From: Pseudomonas oleovorans subsp. oleovorans
GTDB taxonomy: Bacteria; Pseudomonadota; Gammaproteobacteria; Pseudomonadales; Pseudomonadaceae
Assembly (NCBI RefSeq): GCF_002197815.1
Contig: NZ_NIUB01000007.1
Location: forward strand, 62,001 to 126,000
Length of the DNA: 64,000 bases
Direction: 5' to 3'
The number at the start of each line of letters is the position of its first letter. Position 1 is the stretch's first letter. Of this stretch, positions 40,354 through 48,001 are shown one piece after another. The notes beneath the pieces were generated by a model that worked only from the letters and a program-made list of their open reading frames with translations, ran no database searches and was not told the DNA's origin. Made by a program: the position numbers and the translations under genes.

Positions 40354-41361
40354 ATGAGCAAGAAAGTGGCGCTGGTATTGGGCTCGGGAGGTGCGCGCGG
40401 CTATGCGCACATCGGTGTGATCGAGGAGTTGCAGGAGCGCGGTTATGAAATCGGCTGCATCGCCGGCTGCTCGATGGGCGCGGTGGTCGGCGGTATTTTC
40501 GCCGCAGGCAAGTTGCGCGAATACCGTGAATGGACGGAAAGCCTGGACTATCTCGATCTACTGCGCCTGCTCGATGTCAGCTTCCGCCTCGGTGCCATTC
40601 GCGGTGAGCGGGTGTTCGGGCGCATCCACGACATAGTCGGCGAGATCAACATCGAAGAGCTGGCGATCCCCTTCACCGCCGTCGCCACCGACCTCACCAA
40701 CCAGCAGGAGATCTGGTTCCAGGAAGGCTGCCTGCACCAGGCCATGCGCGCCTCGGCGGCGATTCCCAGCCTGTTCACCCCGGTCATCCAGGGCAAGCGC
40801 ATGCTGGTCGACGGCGGCTTGCTCAACCCGCTGCCAATCGTGCCGGTGGTCTCCAGCCACTGCGACCTGATCATCGCGGTCAACCTCAACGCCACCAACC
40901 AGAATCACTATCAGTTGCCGGTGATTGAGCGGCCGGCGGCGCTCAAGGGGCGCATCGACCAGTTGATGACCACGCTCGGCTCGCGCCTGCCAAGCTTCCG
41001 CCGCAAGAGCGAGGACGACGTCCTGCTGCTGGCCGAGGAGCAGCAGCGCGCCGATGCCGTCAGCCCGGCTGCCGCGCCGAGCCGCGCCTGGGAGGATGAG
41101 GCGGCGCCGAAATCCGCCAGCGGCTCGCGTGTTGCCGAGTTCAGCGGCCCGGCCTCGCTGCTGGAGCTGGTCAACCAGAGCTTCGAGGTGATGCAGACCT
41201 CGCTGGCACAATACAAGATCGCCGGCTACCCGCCGGACATCCTGATCAACGTGCCCAAGAGCGTGTGCCGTTTCTTCGAGTTCTACAAGGCGCCGGAGCT
41301 GATCATGCTCGGCCGCCAGATCGCCCGCGACACCCTCGAGCGCTACGAGCGCGAGCGCTGA
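40354..41361 (+). CDS. Patatin-like phospholipase, RssA/NTE type
   Basis: 335-aa alpha/beta serine hydrolase. Oxyanion loop GSGGARGYAHIGVIEEL, nucleophile elbow IAGCSMGAVVGG (GxSxG with Ser at about 47) and catalytic Asp in MLVDGGLLNPLPI (DG-G) are all present. After about 200 comes a less conserved tail with an A/S/P-rich linker (AVSPAAAPSRAWEDEAAPKSASGS). It has no signal peptide, so it is likely cytosolic or inner-membrane associated and acts on phospholipids or lysophospholipids. The ATG at 40354 follows GGGGGAG. It converges with the truncated HlyD-like gene with no spacer. Confidence 0.87.
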   Translation: MSKKVALVLGSGGARGYAHIGVIEELQERGYEIGCIAGCSMGAVVGGIFAAGKLREYREWTESLDYLDLLRLLDVSFRLGAIRGERVFGRIHDIVGEINIEELAIPFTAVATDLTNQQEIWFQEGCLHQAMRASAAIPSLFTPVIQGKRMLVDGGLLNPLPIVPVVSSHCDLIIAVNLNATNQNHYQLPVIERPAALKGRIDQLMTTLGSRLPSFRRKSEDDVLLLAEEQQRADAVSPAAAPSRAWEDEAAPKSASGSRVAEFSGPASLLELVNQSFEVMQTSLAQYKIAGYPPDILINVPKSVCRFFEFYKAPELIMLGRQIARDTLERYERER

Positions 41362-41856
41362 TCACTCACGGATCTGCACCTGCTGCGCGGTGAAGGCCAG
41401 TTGCGCCAGGCGCGCCTTGGTCTCGGCCTGGTCGAGGTGCTCGAGCGAGGTCAGCTTGCGTTCGCCCAGGTGCTGCAGTCGGCGGTAATCACGCTGGTAC
41501 AACTCGGCCTTGCGGCACAACTGCTCGCGCTCGCTGCGGCGTACCTCAAGACGCGCGCAGGCCTCCTCGACCCGCGCCAGGCGGTCGTCCTGGCGCAGAC
41601 GCATGAGCACCTGGCCGACCTCGACCTGCTGGCCTGCGTCGACCAGCAGCTCGCTGACCTGGCCGCCGACATTGAACGACAGCCGCGAACGGCGACAGGA
41701 TTTCAGGGTACCGGCGCGGGTATTGGCGACCAGGGTTTCCACCGGGCCGCGCTCCACCGCGATCATCAGTTGCACGGGCATCGATTGGGGCCGCTGCCAC
41801 CACCACACAACCGCCAATAAACCGGCAAAAACGAGGGAAACTGACAGGCTACGCAC
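41362..41856 (-). CDS. Truncated HlyD-like membrane fusion protein
   Basis: 164 aa, with an N-terminal membrane segment (about 5-20, VSLVFAGLLAVVWWW) and the first barrel-sandwich strand set of an adaptor: RLSFNVGGQVSELLVDAGQQVEVGQVLMRLRQDDR. A coiled-coil start follows (ACARLEVRRSEREQLCRKAELYQRDYRRLQHLGERKL) and then a stop. Full adaptors are 330-420 aa and return through a second lipoyl half and a beta-barrel; those are absent. The stop abuts the patatin stop, so a deletion may have removed the 3' half. The start is a GTG with no clear ribosome site. Probably a gene remnant, though a short functional form is possible. Confidence 0.55.
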   Translation of the reverse strand: MRSLSVSLVFAGLLAVVWWWQRPQSMPVQLMIAVERGPVETLVANTRAGTLKSCRRSRLSFNVGGQVSELLVDAGQQVEVGQVLMRLRQDDRLARVEEACARLEVRRSEREQLCRKAELYQRDYRRLQHLGERKLTSLEHLDQAETKARLAQLAFTAQQVQIRE

Positions 41857-41966
41857 AAGCGACTATTTATTGACACCAAACCTCGACCTAGGTCAGCCTC
41901 TCCCCATCAACAACGCGGTACGCCCGCCATTGGTCTCTTGATAGAAGCTCTTAGTTTCAACGGTTG

Positions 41967-43052
41967 TTACGTCTCATGCTGTTTGTCTGGCGGCAACTGG
42001 TCGAGGGCTGCCTGGTTGTCCGGTGTCTTCTGCGCCACCCAGTCGCTGAGCAGGCTGTAGGCCACCGCCAGCAGGGTCGGGCCAAGGAACAGGCCCATAA
42101 AGCCGAAGGCCAGGATGCCGCCGAACACACCGAGCAGCACCACCACCAGCGGCAGGTTGCCGCCACGGCTGATCAGGTAGGGCTTAAGGATATTGTCCAC
42201 CCCACTGATAATGAAGAAGCCCCAGATACCCAGGAAGATCGCCATGCCGATTTCCCCCTGCCATACCAGCCAAGCCACGGCGGGGCCCCAGATCAGCGGC
42301 GGGATCATGATGAAACTGCAGGCGAAGGTCAGCAGGCCCAGCACCAGGGCGCCCGGCACGCCGGCGATGACGAAACCGATGTAGGCCAGCACGGCCTGCG
42401 CGGCGGCGGTACCGATCACGCCGTTGACCACACGTTGCACGGTGCCGGCGACCAGTTCCAAGTAATGATCGGCACGCTCGCCAATCAGTCGCTCCAGCAG
42501 GCTGTGCACGAACACCGCCAGGCGCGGCCCGTCACGGTAGAAGAAGAACACCAGCACCAGGCTCAGGGCCAGTTCGACCATGCCCGCACCGATCTTCGCA
42601 CTACGTGCCAACAGCCAGTTGCCGACCTGGCCCAGATAGGGCCGCAGCGTGTCGAAGAAAGCAGCGCCCTGCTGGTCGATGGTGCGCCACAGTTCCACCA
42701 GGCTATCACCGACCAGTGGAATGCTGGCCAGCCAGCTTGGAGCTGGCGGCAGGCCTTCGACCTGCAGATCCTTGACCAGGGCGTTGGCATCGTTGATGTG
42801 ATCGGCCAAGTTGAAGCCCAGCCAGACCAACGGCACCGCCACCATGATCACCCAGACCACAGTCAGGATGCCCGCCGCCAGCGACAGGCGCCCATTGAGC
42901 AATTGCGTCAGCAGGCGCATCAGCGGCCAACTGGCAAAGGCCAACACGGCGGCCCAGAACAGCGCCGACCAGAATGGCGCCAGCACCCATAAGCTGGCAG
43001 CCAGCAGGCCGAGCAGAAGAATCTGCACCAGCAGACGATCATTAGTGGCCAT
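41967..43052 (-). CDS. AI-2E family (PerM/YdiK-like) transporter
   Basis: 361-aa inner-membrane protein of the AI-2E exporter superfamily with about eight helices. It shows the usual early helices (VQILLLGLLAASLWVLAPFWSALFWAAVLAFASWPLM), a soluble loop (about 105-150), FFFYRDGPRLAVFVHSLLERLIG and C-terminal helices GGILAFGFMGLFLGPTLLAVAYSLLSDW. The ATG at 43052 has AAGGGAG upstream; the in-frame TTG ten codons earlier has none. E. coli YdiK is the closest known type and its substrate is unknown. AI-2 export should not be assumed. Confidence 0.82.
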   Translation of the reverse strand: MATNDRLLVQILLLGLLAASLWVLAPFWSALFWAAVLAFASWPLMRLLTQLLNGRLSLAAGILTVVWVIMVAVPLVWLGFNLADHINDANALVKDLQVEGLPPAPSWLASIPLVGDSLVELWRTIDQQGAAFFDTLRPYLGQVGNWLLARSAKIGAGMVELALSLVLVFFFYRDGPRLAVFVHSLLERLIGERADHYLELVAGTVQRVVNGVIGTAAAQAVLAYIGFVIAGVPGALVLGLLTFACSFIMIPPLIWGPAVAWLVWQGEIGMAIFLGIWGFFIISGVDNILKPYLISRGGNLPLVVVLLGVFGGILAFGFMGLFLGPTLLAVAYSLLSDWVAQKTPDNQAALDQLPPDKQHET

Positions 43053-43082
43053 CAAGCGAAACTCCCTTCGACGAAACGACAA

Positions 43083-43100
43083 AGCGCCCTTGCGGGCGCT
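43083..43100 (-). terminator. Terminator after the DUF4892 gene
   Basis: AGCGCCC/GGGCGCT with a 4-nt loop. On the minus strand it lies 27 nt after the stop and is followed by TTTGTCGTTT. Confidence 0.6.
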
Positions 43101-43127
43101 CTGTTACAGGCGATTGCGAGTGCTAGC

Positions 43128-43943
43128 TTAACGCAACAAACGCACGCTCAGTGTTTCATCCGAGCTCTCACCTAACTCCAGGCGCGCTTCGCGCACGCGC
43201 TGCTCGATCAACGCCTCGCGCCAGGCCTCGGCCTGGCTACCGGCGAGGCTGACGCGCAAGGTGCTGTCGAGGTTCAGGCTGCGCGCCAGCACCTCGACCC
43301 AGGCGCTGTCGGCCTTGGCTTCATCGGGCAGTTTCAGTTGCCCATCGGTACGCAACTGACGCAGCAAGGTCGCCGGCGTCGGCAGCAATACGCCTAGAGG
43401 GGCTTCGGCATCCAGTTGCTCGGCATGCAGGTAAGCACGGCGATTCCCACGAGTGATGCTGTATAGCGCCAGCAGGCTCTGGTGATTCGGCTCGGCCAGG
43501 CGTAACAAGGCATAGGCCTGCTGGTCGTCAGGGCCATATAGCGTGGCATTGCCGAATACCGAGTTAGCCCATAGGCTACTCGCACCACACTCACGGCCCT
43601 GGCACCAGTAGAGCAATTCGGCGCCCTGCTGCAGCAGCGTTTCCCGTACGGTGGTGAATACCTGATCGGCACTGTGGGTGCGTGGCAGCTCGTAGGTCAC
43701 CGCACTGTGCTTGCCCTGCACGAGAATCTCCCGCTCATAGCGCAACCGCCCGCTGATGCGGCGAATCGAGCCTTGCGGATAGATACGCTCGACATCGGGC
43801 GCTTCCTTGAACGCGACGATGTGACTGGCAGGAAACCGCGGCAGTACCTCGAGGTCGCGACTGCCAGGTAGATCGGCCGCCAGTACGGCACCGCTGCAGA
43901 CCGCGGCAAGCACCGCAGAAAAAAACTGCACAGCCCCCTTCAT
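43128..43943 (-). CDS. DUF4892 exported protein
   Basis: 271-aa periplasmic protein with a signal peptide ending VLA (1-22). The body, SHIVAFKEAPDVERIYPQGSIRRISGRLRYEREILVQGKHSAVTYELP, fits the DUF4892 family, and two cysteines in YWCQGRECGASS may form a disulfide. The region after about 200 is a charged helix/strand tail resembling an OmpA-like half (LARSLNLDSTLRVSLAG). The ATG at 43943 leaves a clean signal peptide; the longer in-frame leader does not. Function unknown. It lies downstream of two hydrolase genes on the same strand, as near PA1621-PA1622. Confidence 0.75.
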   Translation of the reverse strand: MKGAVQFFSAVLAAVCSGAVLAADLPGSRDLEVLPRFPASHIVAFKEAPDVERIYPQGSIRRISGRLRYEREILVQGKHSAVTYELPRTHSADQVFTTVRETLLQQGAELLYWCQGRECGASSLWANSVFGNATLYGPDDQQAYALLRLAEPNHQSLLALYSITRGNRRAYLHAEQLDAEAPLGVLLPTPATLLRQLRTDGQLKLPDEAKADSAWVEVLARSLNLDSTLRVSLAGSQAEAWREALIEQRVREARLELGESSDETLSVRLLR

Positions 43944-44070
43944 GAGGTGGCAGTCCACTGAAAAAACGCGACGGGTGAGCTTGCTGTACAGCGAGTGGCG
44001 ACTTTTAACGGGTCGATCATGCGATCCTCCATGGCAGACCACCACACCTTTCCCCACGGCCGCAGGCAAG

Positions 44071-44940
44071 TCAAGGCAAGCGCAGGAATGGATTGAAACA
44101 ATCCGCTACGAGCTGCGCACCGGCTTCATCATCCAGATGCAGGTGATGCCCACCGGGCAGACGGTGTACCTCGAACGGCAGATCCTGCAGCAAGGTGCGC
44201 ACGGCCGCCTGCGCCCTCATCATGCCCTGCTCCGCCAACACCAGGCTGACCGGGCATTGCAGCGCGCGAACGAACGCCTGGGCATGCGCCCAGCTCAGAC
44301 GCAGCGGCGACGGCAGGGTCAGGCGGCTGTCGGTACGCCAGGTGTAGCCGCCCGGCACCGGCATCAACCCACGCTGGGCCAGCAATTCGGCCGCCTCACG
44401 GCTGACCGCGCCCACGCCTTTCATCCGCGCCTCGACCGCGCGCGCCATCTCCGCGTACACCGGCTTGCGCTTGTCAGTCAGCGCCTGCCTGGCGCGCAAG
44501 GCTTCACCCAGCTTCTGCGGCGCCTGCTCGGCTTCACCGGTGTAAGGCACCAGGCCGTCAATCAGGGCCAGGCGCGCGATCCGCTCCGGCATCGCTCCCG
44601 CCAGCAACACGGCGGTGATCGCGCCCATGGAATGACCGAGGATGGAGAAACGCGCCCAGCCAAACTGCTCGGCGACCTGCAGCACGTCAAAGGCATAGTC
44701 CCACAGCGCATAACCGGCGCCTGCCGAACGATGCTCGGAATGCCCATGACCGGCAAGATCAAGGGCGACGATGCGCATTCCCTCGAGTTTCGGCGCCAGC
44801 CGCGCAAAGCTCGCTGCGTTATCCAACCAGCCGTGCAGCGCCAGAACCGGCACACCATCCTCTGGACCGTAGAGATGAGCCGCCAACTCGATATGCGGCA
44901 GGCTCAGGCGTACTTCCTCGAAATCCATGCTCATGCTCAT
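44071..44940 (-). CDS. Alpha/beta hydrolase
   Basis: 289-aa alpha/beta-fold hydrolase. Oxyanion motif LALHGWLDNAASF, AlDLAGHGHSEHRS, nucleophile elbow ILGHSMGAITAVLLAG (Ser in GHSMG) and C-terminal His in LPGGHHLHLDDEAG are present. This pattern is that of the MhpC/serine hydrolase-like group (compare SERHL); esterase activity is likely and the substrate unknown. The ATG at 44940 overlaps the stop of the upstream hydrolase gene (ATGA). Inner in-frame Met residues at 3 and 5 are possible alternative starts. Confidence 0.85.
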   Translation of the reverse strand: MSMSMDFEEVRLSLPHIELAAHLYGPEDGVPVLALHGWLDNAASFARLAPKLEGMRIVALDLAGHGHSEHRSAGAGYALWDYAFDVLQVAEQFGWARFSILGHSMGAITAVLLAGAMPERIARLALIDGLVPYTGEAEQAPQKLGEALRARQALTDKRKPVYAEMARAVEARMKGVGAVSREAAELLAQRGLMPVPGGYTWRTDSRLTLPSPLRLSWAHAQAFVRALQCPVSLVLAEQGMMRAQAAVRTLLQDLPFEVHRLPGGHHLHLDDEAGAQLVADCFNPFLRLP

Positions 44941-45740
44941 GCACGTTGCTCCTGGCTACCAGCCCAGCGGGTGAACAGTTGACGCAGCAGGTCGGCGGTA
45001 GCCTGCGGGCGCTCCAGCGGGAACATATGGCCGCCAGGCAGATTGTGATATTCCGCGCGCGGCATGCGCCGTAGCAGGCGCGCATGATGCGGCAACACCA
45101 CCCGACTGTGGCGACCGCGCACCATGGCCAGCGGCACCGCCAGCTGCTGGGGTAGCCCCGGAGAGGTGTGCGGCACGCTGCGGTAGATACTGATCTCGGT
45201 GGCCGGATCGAATTTCAGGCGCAGCCCCTGCTCACCCGGTTGCAGGCCATGGCTGACATAGGCGTCCAGGCACTCGGGGTCGAAACGGCGAAACAGGCTC
45301 TTGCCGGCGAAGTAGTCTCGCGCCTCGACGAGATCGGCAAAGGCTTCACGGCGCCCAAGAGTACGGCCGGCCGGGGTGATGCGGTCGATGAAGCCGAAGC
45401 GCTTGGCGGCGCGAATCACCATGCGGTCGGCCAGGGTCAGCACTGGCGAGTCGAGCATCACCACGCCGCGATACAACTCCGGGCGAAGCAAAGCGGCGTG
45501 ATAATGCAGCACGCCGCCGAGCGAATGGCCGACGCCCCAGACCGGCTCGGCGCCGCCCTCGAGGTGATGGATCAGCTCATCGACCAGATTCGACCAGTTG
45601 TCATTGACCGGAAAACGCGGGTCGTGGCCATGCTGTTCCAGATGCTGCACCTGAAAATCCGGCGCCAGCGCGGCGAACAGCTTGCCGTAGGTGGCCGACG
45701 GAAAACCGTTGGCATGAGCGAAGAAGATCGACTGCGGCAT
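44937..45740 (-). CDS. Alpha/beta hydrolase
   Basis: 267-aa alpha/beta-fold hydrolase with FFAHANGFPSATYGKLFAAL as oxyanion region, nucleophile elbow GVGHSLGGVLHYHAAL, and terminal catalytic His in YHNLPGGHMFPLERPQATADLLRQL. It is a different subfamily from its neighbour although translationally coupled to it, so the two may act in series on one compound; that is inference. The start ATG at 45740 begins MPQSIFFAH. No signal peptide. The pair sits at the position of PA1621-PA1622. Confidence 0.85.
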   Translation of the reverse strand: MPQSIFFAHANGFPSATYGKLFAALAPDFQVQHLEQHGHDPRFPVNDNWSNLVDELIHHLEGGAEPVWGVGHSLGGVLHYHAALLRPELYRGVVMLDSPVLTLADRMVIRAAKRFGFIDRITPAGRTLGRREAFADLVEARDYFAGKSLFRRFDPECLDAYVSHGLQPGEQGLRLKFDPATEISIYRSVPHTSPGLPQQLAVPLAMVRGRHSRVVLPHHARLLRRMPRAEYHNLPGGHMFPLERPQATADLLRQLFTRWAGSQEQRA

Positions 45741-45839
45741 GCATCAAACTCGAGAAAACAAATATGCCCGGATTCTCCGGCAGCCACCGACGCACGGCAA
45801 TGACCGTAACGGCCATTGATGGCGGCGCAATGGTCAGGG

Positions 45840-46472
45840 CTATAGCAGCAGACGTCCGACGATACTGGCCGCCACCAGCAGAAATACCAGGCCGCAAACG
45901 AAGTCGATGATCGGCGCCACCTGCAGCAGCCGCTGACGCATCAGCGGGCGGCTCAGGGTCAGCCCCAGCAGGCTGAACCAGAACAGGCTCAGGCCGAACA
46001 GCAGCGCCGCACAGGCCACCTTGCCGGGCAGCGACATATCGGCGGGTACCAGACTGCTGAGCAGTGCCAGGAAGAACACCAACGCCTTGGGATTGCCCAG
46101 GTTGGTGAGCACGCCGCGTAACCAGGGGCCGAACAGCGAAGGCGTCAGCTCGCCATCCAGCCGCCTCGGACCAGCACTGCCACGCCACCAGGCACGCACA
46201 GCGCCGATACCCAGCCAGCCCAGATAGAGTGCACCACCGACCTGCACCAGCTCGAACAGCCACTCGGTACGACTGAGCAGCAAGGCCACTCCGCTGAGCA
46301 CCAGGGTGCCGTGCAGAAGAATGCCGCAGGCCAGGCCCAACGCACTGAGCAAGCCGGCACGCTGTCCCTGATGCAAGGCGGTGCGCACCACCAGCGCTAC
46401 ATCCGGGCCGGGGCTTACAAGGGCCACCGCGAACACGGCAGCCAGCGACAGCAAGGCGGACGCCTCCTGCAT
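45840..46472 (-). CDS. LysE-family amino-acid exporter
   Basis: 210-aa inner-membrane exporter of the LysE/RhtB family with six helices. It shows FAVALVSPGPDVALVVRTALHQGQRAGLLSALGLACGILLHGTLVLSGVALLL with the signature SPGPD, then GVLTNLGNPKALVFFLALLSSLVP with the conserved N-x-GNPK-A. Substrate is unknown. The ATG at 46472 has GGAGAT upstream. An AraC-type gene just upstream on the same strand would be its natural regulator, but that gene carries a stop codon, so control may be lost or constitutive. Confidence 0.88.
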   Translation of the reverse strand: MQEASALLSLAAVFAVALVSPGPDVALVVRTALHQGQRAGLLSALGLACGILLHGTLVLSGVALLLSRTEWLFELVQVGGALYLGWLGIGAVRAWWRGSAGPRRLDGELTPSLFGPWLRGVLTNLGNPKALVFFLALLSSLVPADMSLPGKVACAALLFGLSLFWFSLLGLTLSRPLMRQRLLQVAPIIDFVCGLVFLLVAASIVGRLLL

Positions 46473-46530
46473 GGTGATCTCCAGAAAATTGAAACGATGA
46501 CGTATGGACTGATGGTCGATGCAGCGGATC

Positions 46531-46605
46531 TGTAGGAGCGGCGCCCCGCCGCGAATCAGGACGCCTCCGACTCGCAAGGCTTCCCCCCGGGTCGGAGCTC
46601 CTACA
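46531..46605. repeat. REP pair (BIME-like) between the AraC remnant and lysE-type gene
   Basis: TGTAGGAGC at 46531 and GCTCCTACA at 46597-46605 are inverted. The left unit folds GCGGCG/CGCCGC, and CTCCGAC/GTCGGAG pair within the right half. The GTAGGAGCG head matches the REP arms in opmB. Confidence 0.7.
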
Positions 46606-46643
46606 AAAGGCTAGCTTCGCGGTCTTGCCTGGTAACCGCTGAA

Positions 46644-47447
46644 TCAGCCCTGACGCAGGCGCGCCGGTGGCAGACCGTAGGTGCGGCGGAACAGCCGCGA
46701 GAAATGCGCCTGGTCGTAGAAGCCCAGGCGCAGGGCGATCTCGCTCAGAGGCTCACCCGCCAGCACCAGCGGCAACGCCCGCTGCAAGCGCAGTTGCGTC
46801 AGCCACTGATGCGGTGGCAAACCGGTGTGCTGGCGGAAACGCCGCAGCGCCTGCCACGGGCTCATGGCGCAGAAAGCAGCGATTTCCTCCAGCGTGGGCG
46901 GATCGCCCAGGCGGTTCTCCAGCCAATCGCGCAGCCGCTGCCAGGTCTGCTGATCGAAGACGCGATGTGGCTCGCTGACGCGCAACGTCGAGCCCATCTC
47001 CAGCAGGTGGGCCAGCGCCTGCCAGAGCGCCTCCTCCTGAGCCAGTCTCGAGCCGCCCAGCATCGCCGCATGAAAGCGCTGCAGGTGCTGTGACAGCCGC
47101 GGGTGACGCAGACTGCTGGTGGTCAAGCGTGGCGCGCCCTGACGACCGTCACTCAGGGTACGACTGGCTTCATCCAGCCAGGATGGATCGAAGGCCATCA
47201 CCCGAATACGTTAACTCTGGCCATCCAGGCCGGCACCGTCATGAATCCCTTCCAGCGCCATCAGCAGCACGTCCCCCGCTCCGACATGCCGGTGCTCACC
47301 GCCATAGGCGTAGCGATGCTGACCCTGTATCAGCAGGCCGACGTGATATTCCAGGTGAAAGTGCCGGGGAAAGGCGAAGCGATGGTACTCGGCATCGATC
47401 AGGCGCACGCCGGGCAAGCTGCTTTGGATATGAGTGATCTGGTCCAT
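46644..47447 (-). pseudogene. AraC-family regulator interrupted by an in-frame stop
   Basis: Two halves lie in the same frame. Residues 1-78 form the AraC sensor cupin (RFAFPRHFHLEYHVGLLIQGQHRYAYGG ending HDGAGLDGQS); a TAA at 47211-47213 follows; then RIRVMAFDPSWLDEAS and the C-terminal double helix-turn-helix (NRLGDPPTLEEIAAFCAMSPWQALRRFRQHTGLPPHQW up to LGFYDQAHFSRLFRRTYGLPPARLR). In relatives this junction reads HDG...Y-x-Y/R-x-x-x-LDP, so one TAY to TAA change explains it. A GTG/ATG restart at 47201/47198 could yield the DNA-binding half alone. The adjacent LysE exporter is the likely target. A base-call error is possible. Confidence 0.85.
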
Positions 47448-47504
47448 GGCGCCTACTGTAGCGCCACGGGCCGGGCAAATCTTGGATGAAATTGCAGGCA
47501 GAAC

Positions 47505-47948
47505 CTAAAGTTTCGGGGGCTGATCACCCAGGGGAACGATGGCCATGGTCAGCCGCGAGATACAGCTGGCCTTGCCGTCGTCGCCACTGAGGCGAATGTC
47601 CCAGACGTGGGTGGTACGGCCCAGATGCACCGGCCGCGCCACCGCATACACGCGCCCGCTGCGCAAACCGCGCAGATGGTTGGCGTTGACTTCCAGGCCG
47701 ACGCAGTAGAAGCGGCTGCTGTCGATGCACAGATAGCTGGCAGTGGAGCCTAGGGTTTCCGCCAGCACCACCGAGGCGCCACCGTGCAGCAGGCCGTAGG
47801 GCTGATGAGTGCGCGAGTCGATCACCATGCTGGCGCTGAGCGATTCGTCGTCGAAGGCGTCGAAACGAATGTCCAGCACCTCGCCGATGCTGTTTTTCAA
47901 GGTCGCGTTGAGTGCATCGATATCGGGCGTTCGTTGCCACAGTCCCAT
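47505..47948 (-). CDS. Hotdog-fold thioesterase, PaaI/EntH type
   Basis: 147-aa single-hotdog acyl-CoA thioesterase. The active-site stretch RTHQPYGLLHGGASVVLAETLGSTASYL (HGG with downstream Glu) is the PaaI/YbdB/YdiI signature, and VNANHLRGLRSGRVYAVARPVHLGRTTHVWDIRL forms the later strands. The ATG at 47948 follows AAGGAA. It lies 53 nt downstream of a long-chain acyl-CoA synthetase gene on the same strand, a pairing that suggests a shared acyl-CoA substrate pool, as at PA1617-PA1618. Confidence 0.88.
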   Translation of the reverse strand: MGLWQRTPDIDALNATLKNSIGEVLDIRFDAFDDESLSASMVIDSRTHQPYGLLHGGASVVLAETLGSTASYLCIDSSRFYCVGLEVNANHLRGLRSGRVYAVARPVHLGRTTHVWDIRLSGDDGKASCISRLTMAIVPLGDQPPKL

Positions 47949-48001
47949 GAAGGCGTTCCTTGTGCGTTGAACACAGGGCCGGTGAACCCGGCCAATTCGG
48001 C

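Noticed and set aside
46531..46605. Rho-independent terminator for the AraC-type gene
   Set aside because: The paired GTAGGAGC/GCTCCTAC ends and internal dyads fit a REP pair better, and there is no T-run on the minus strand.
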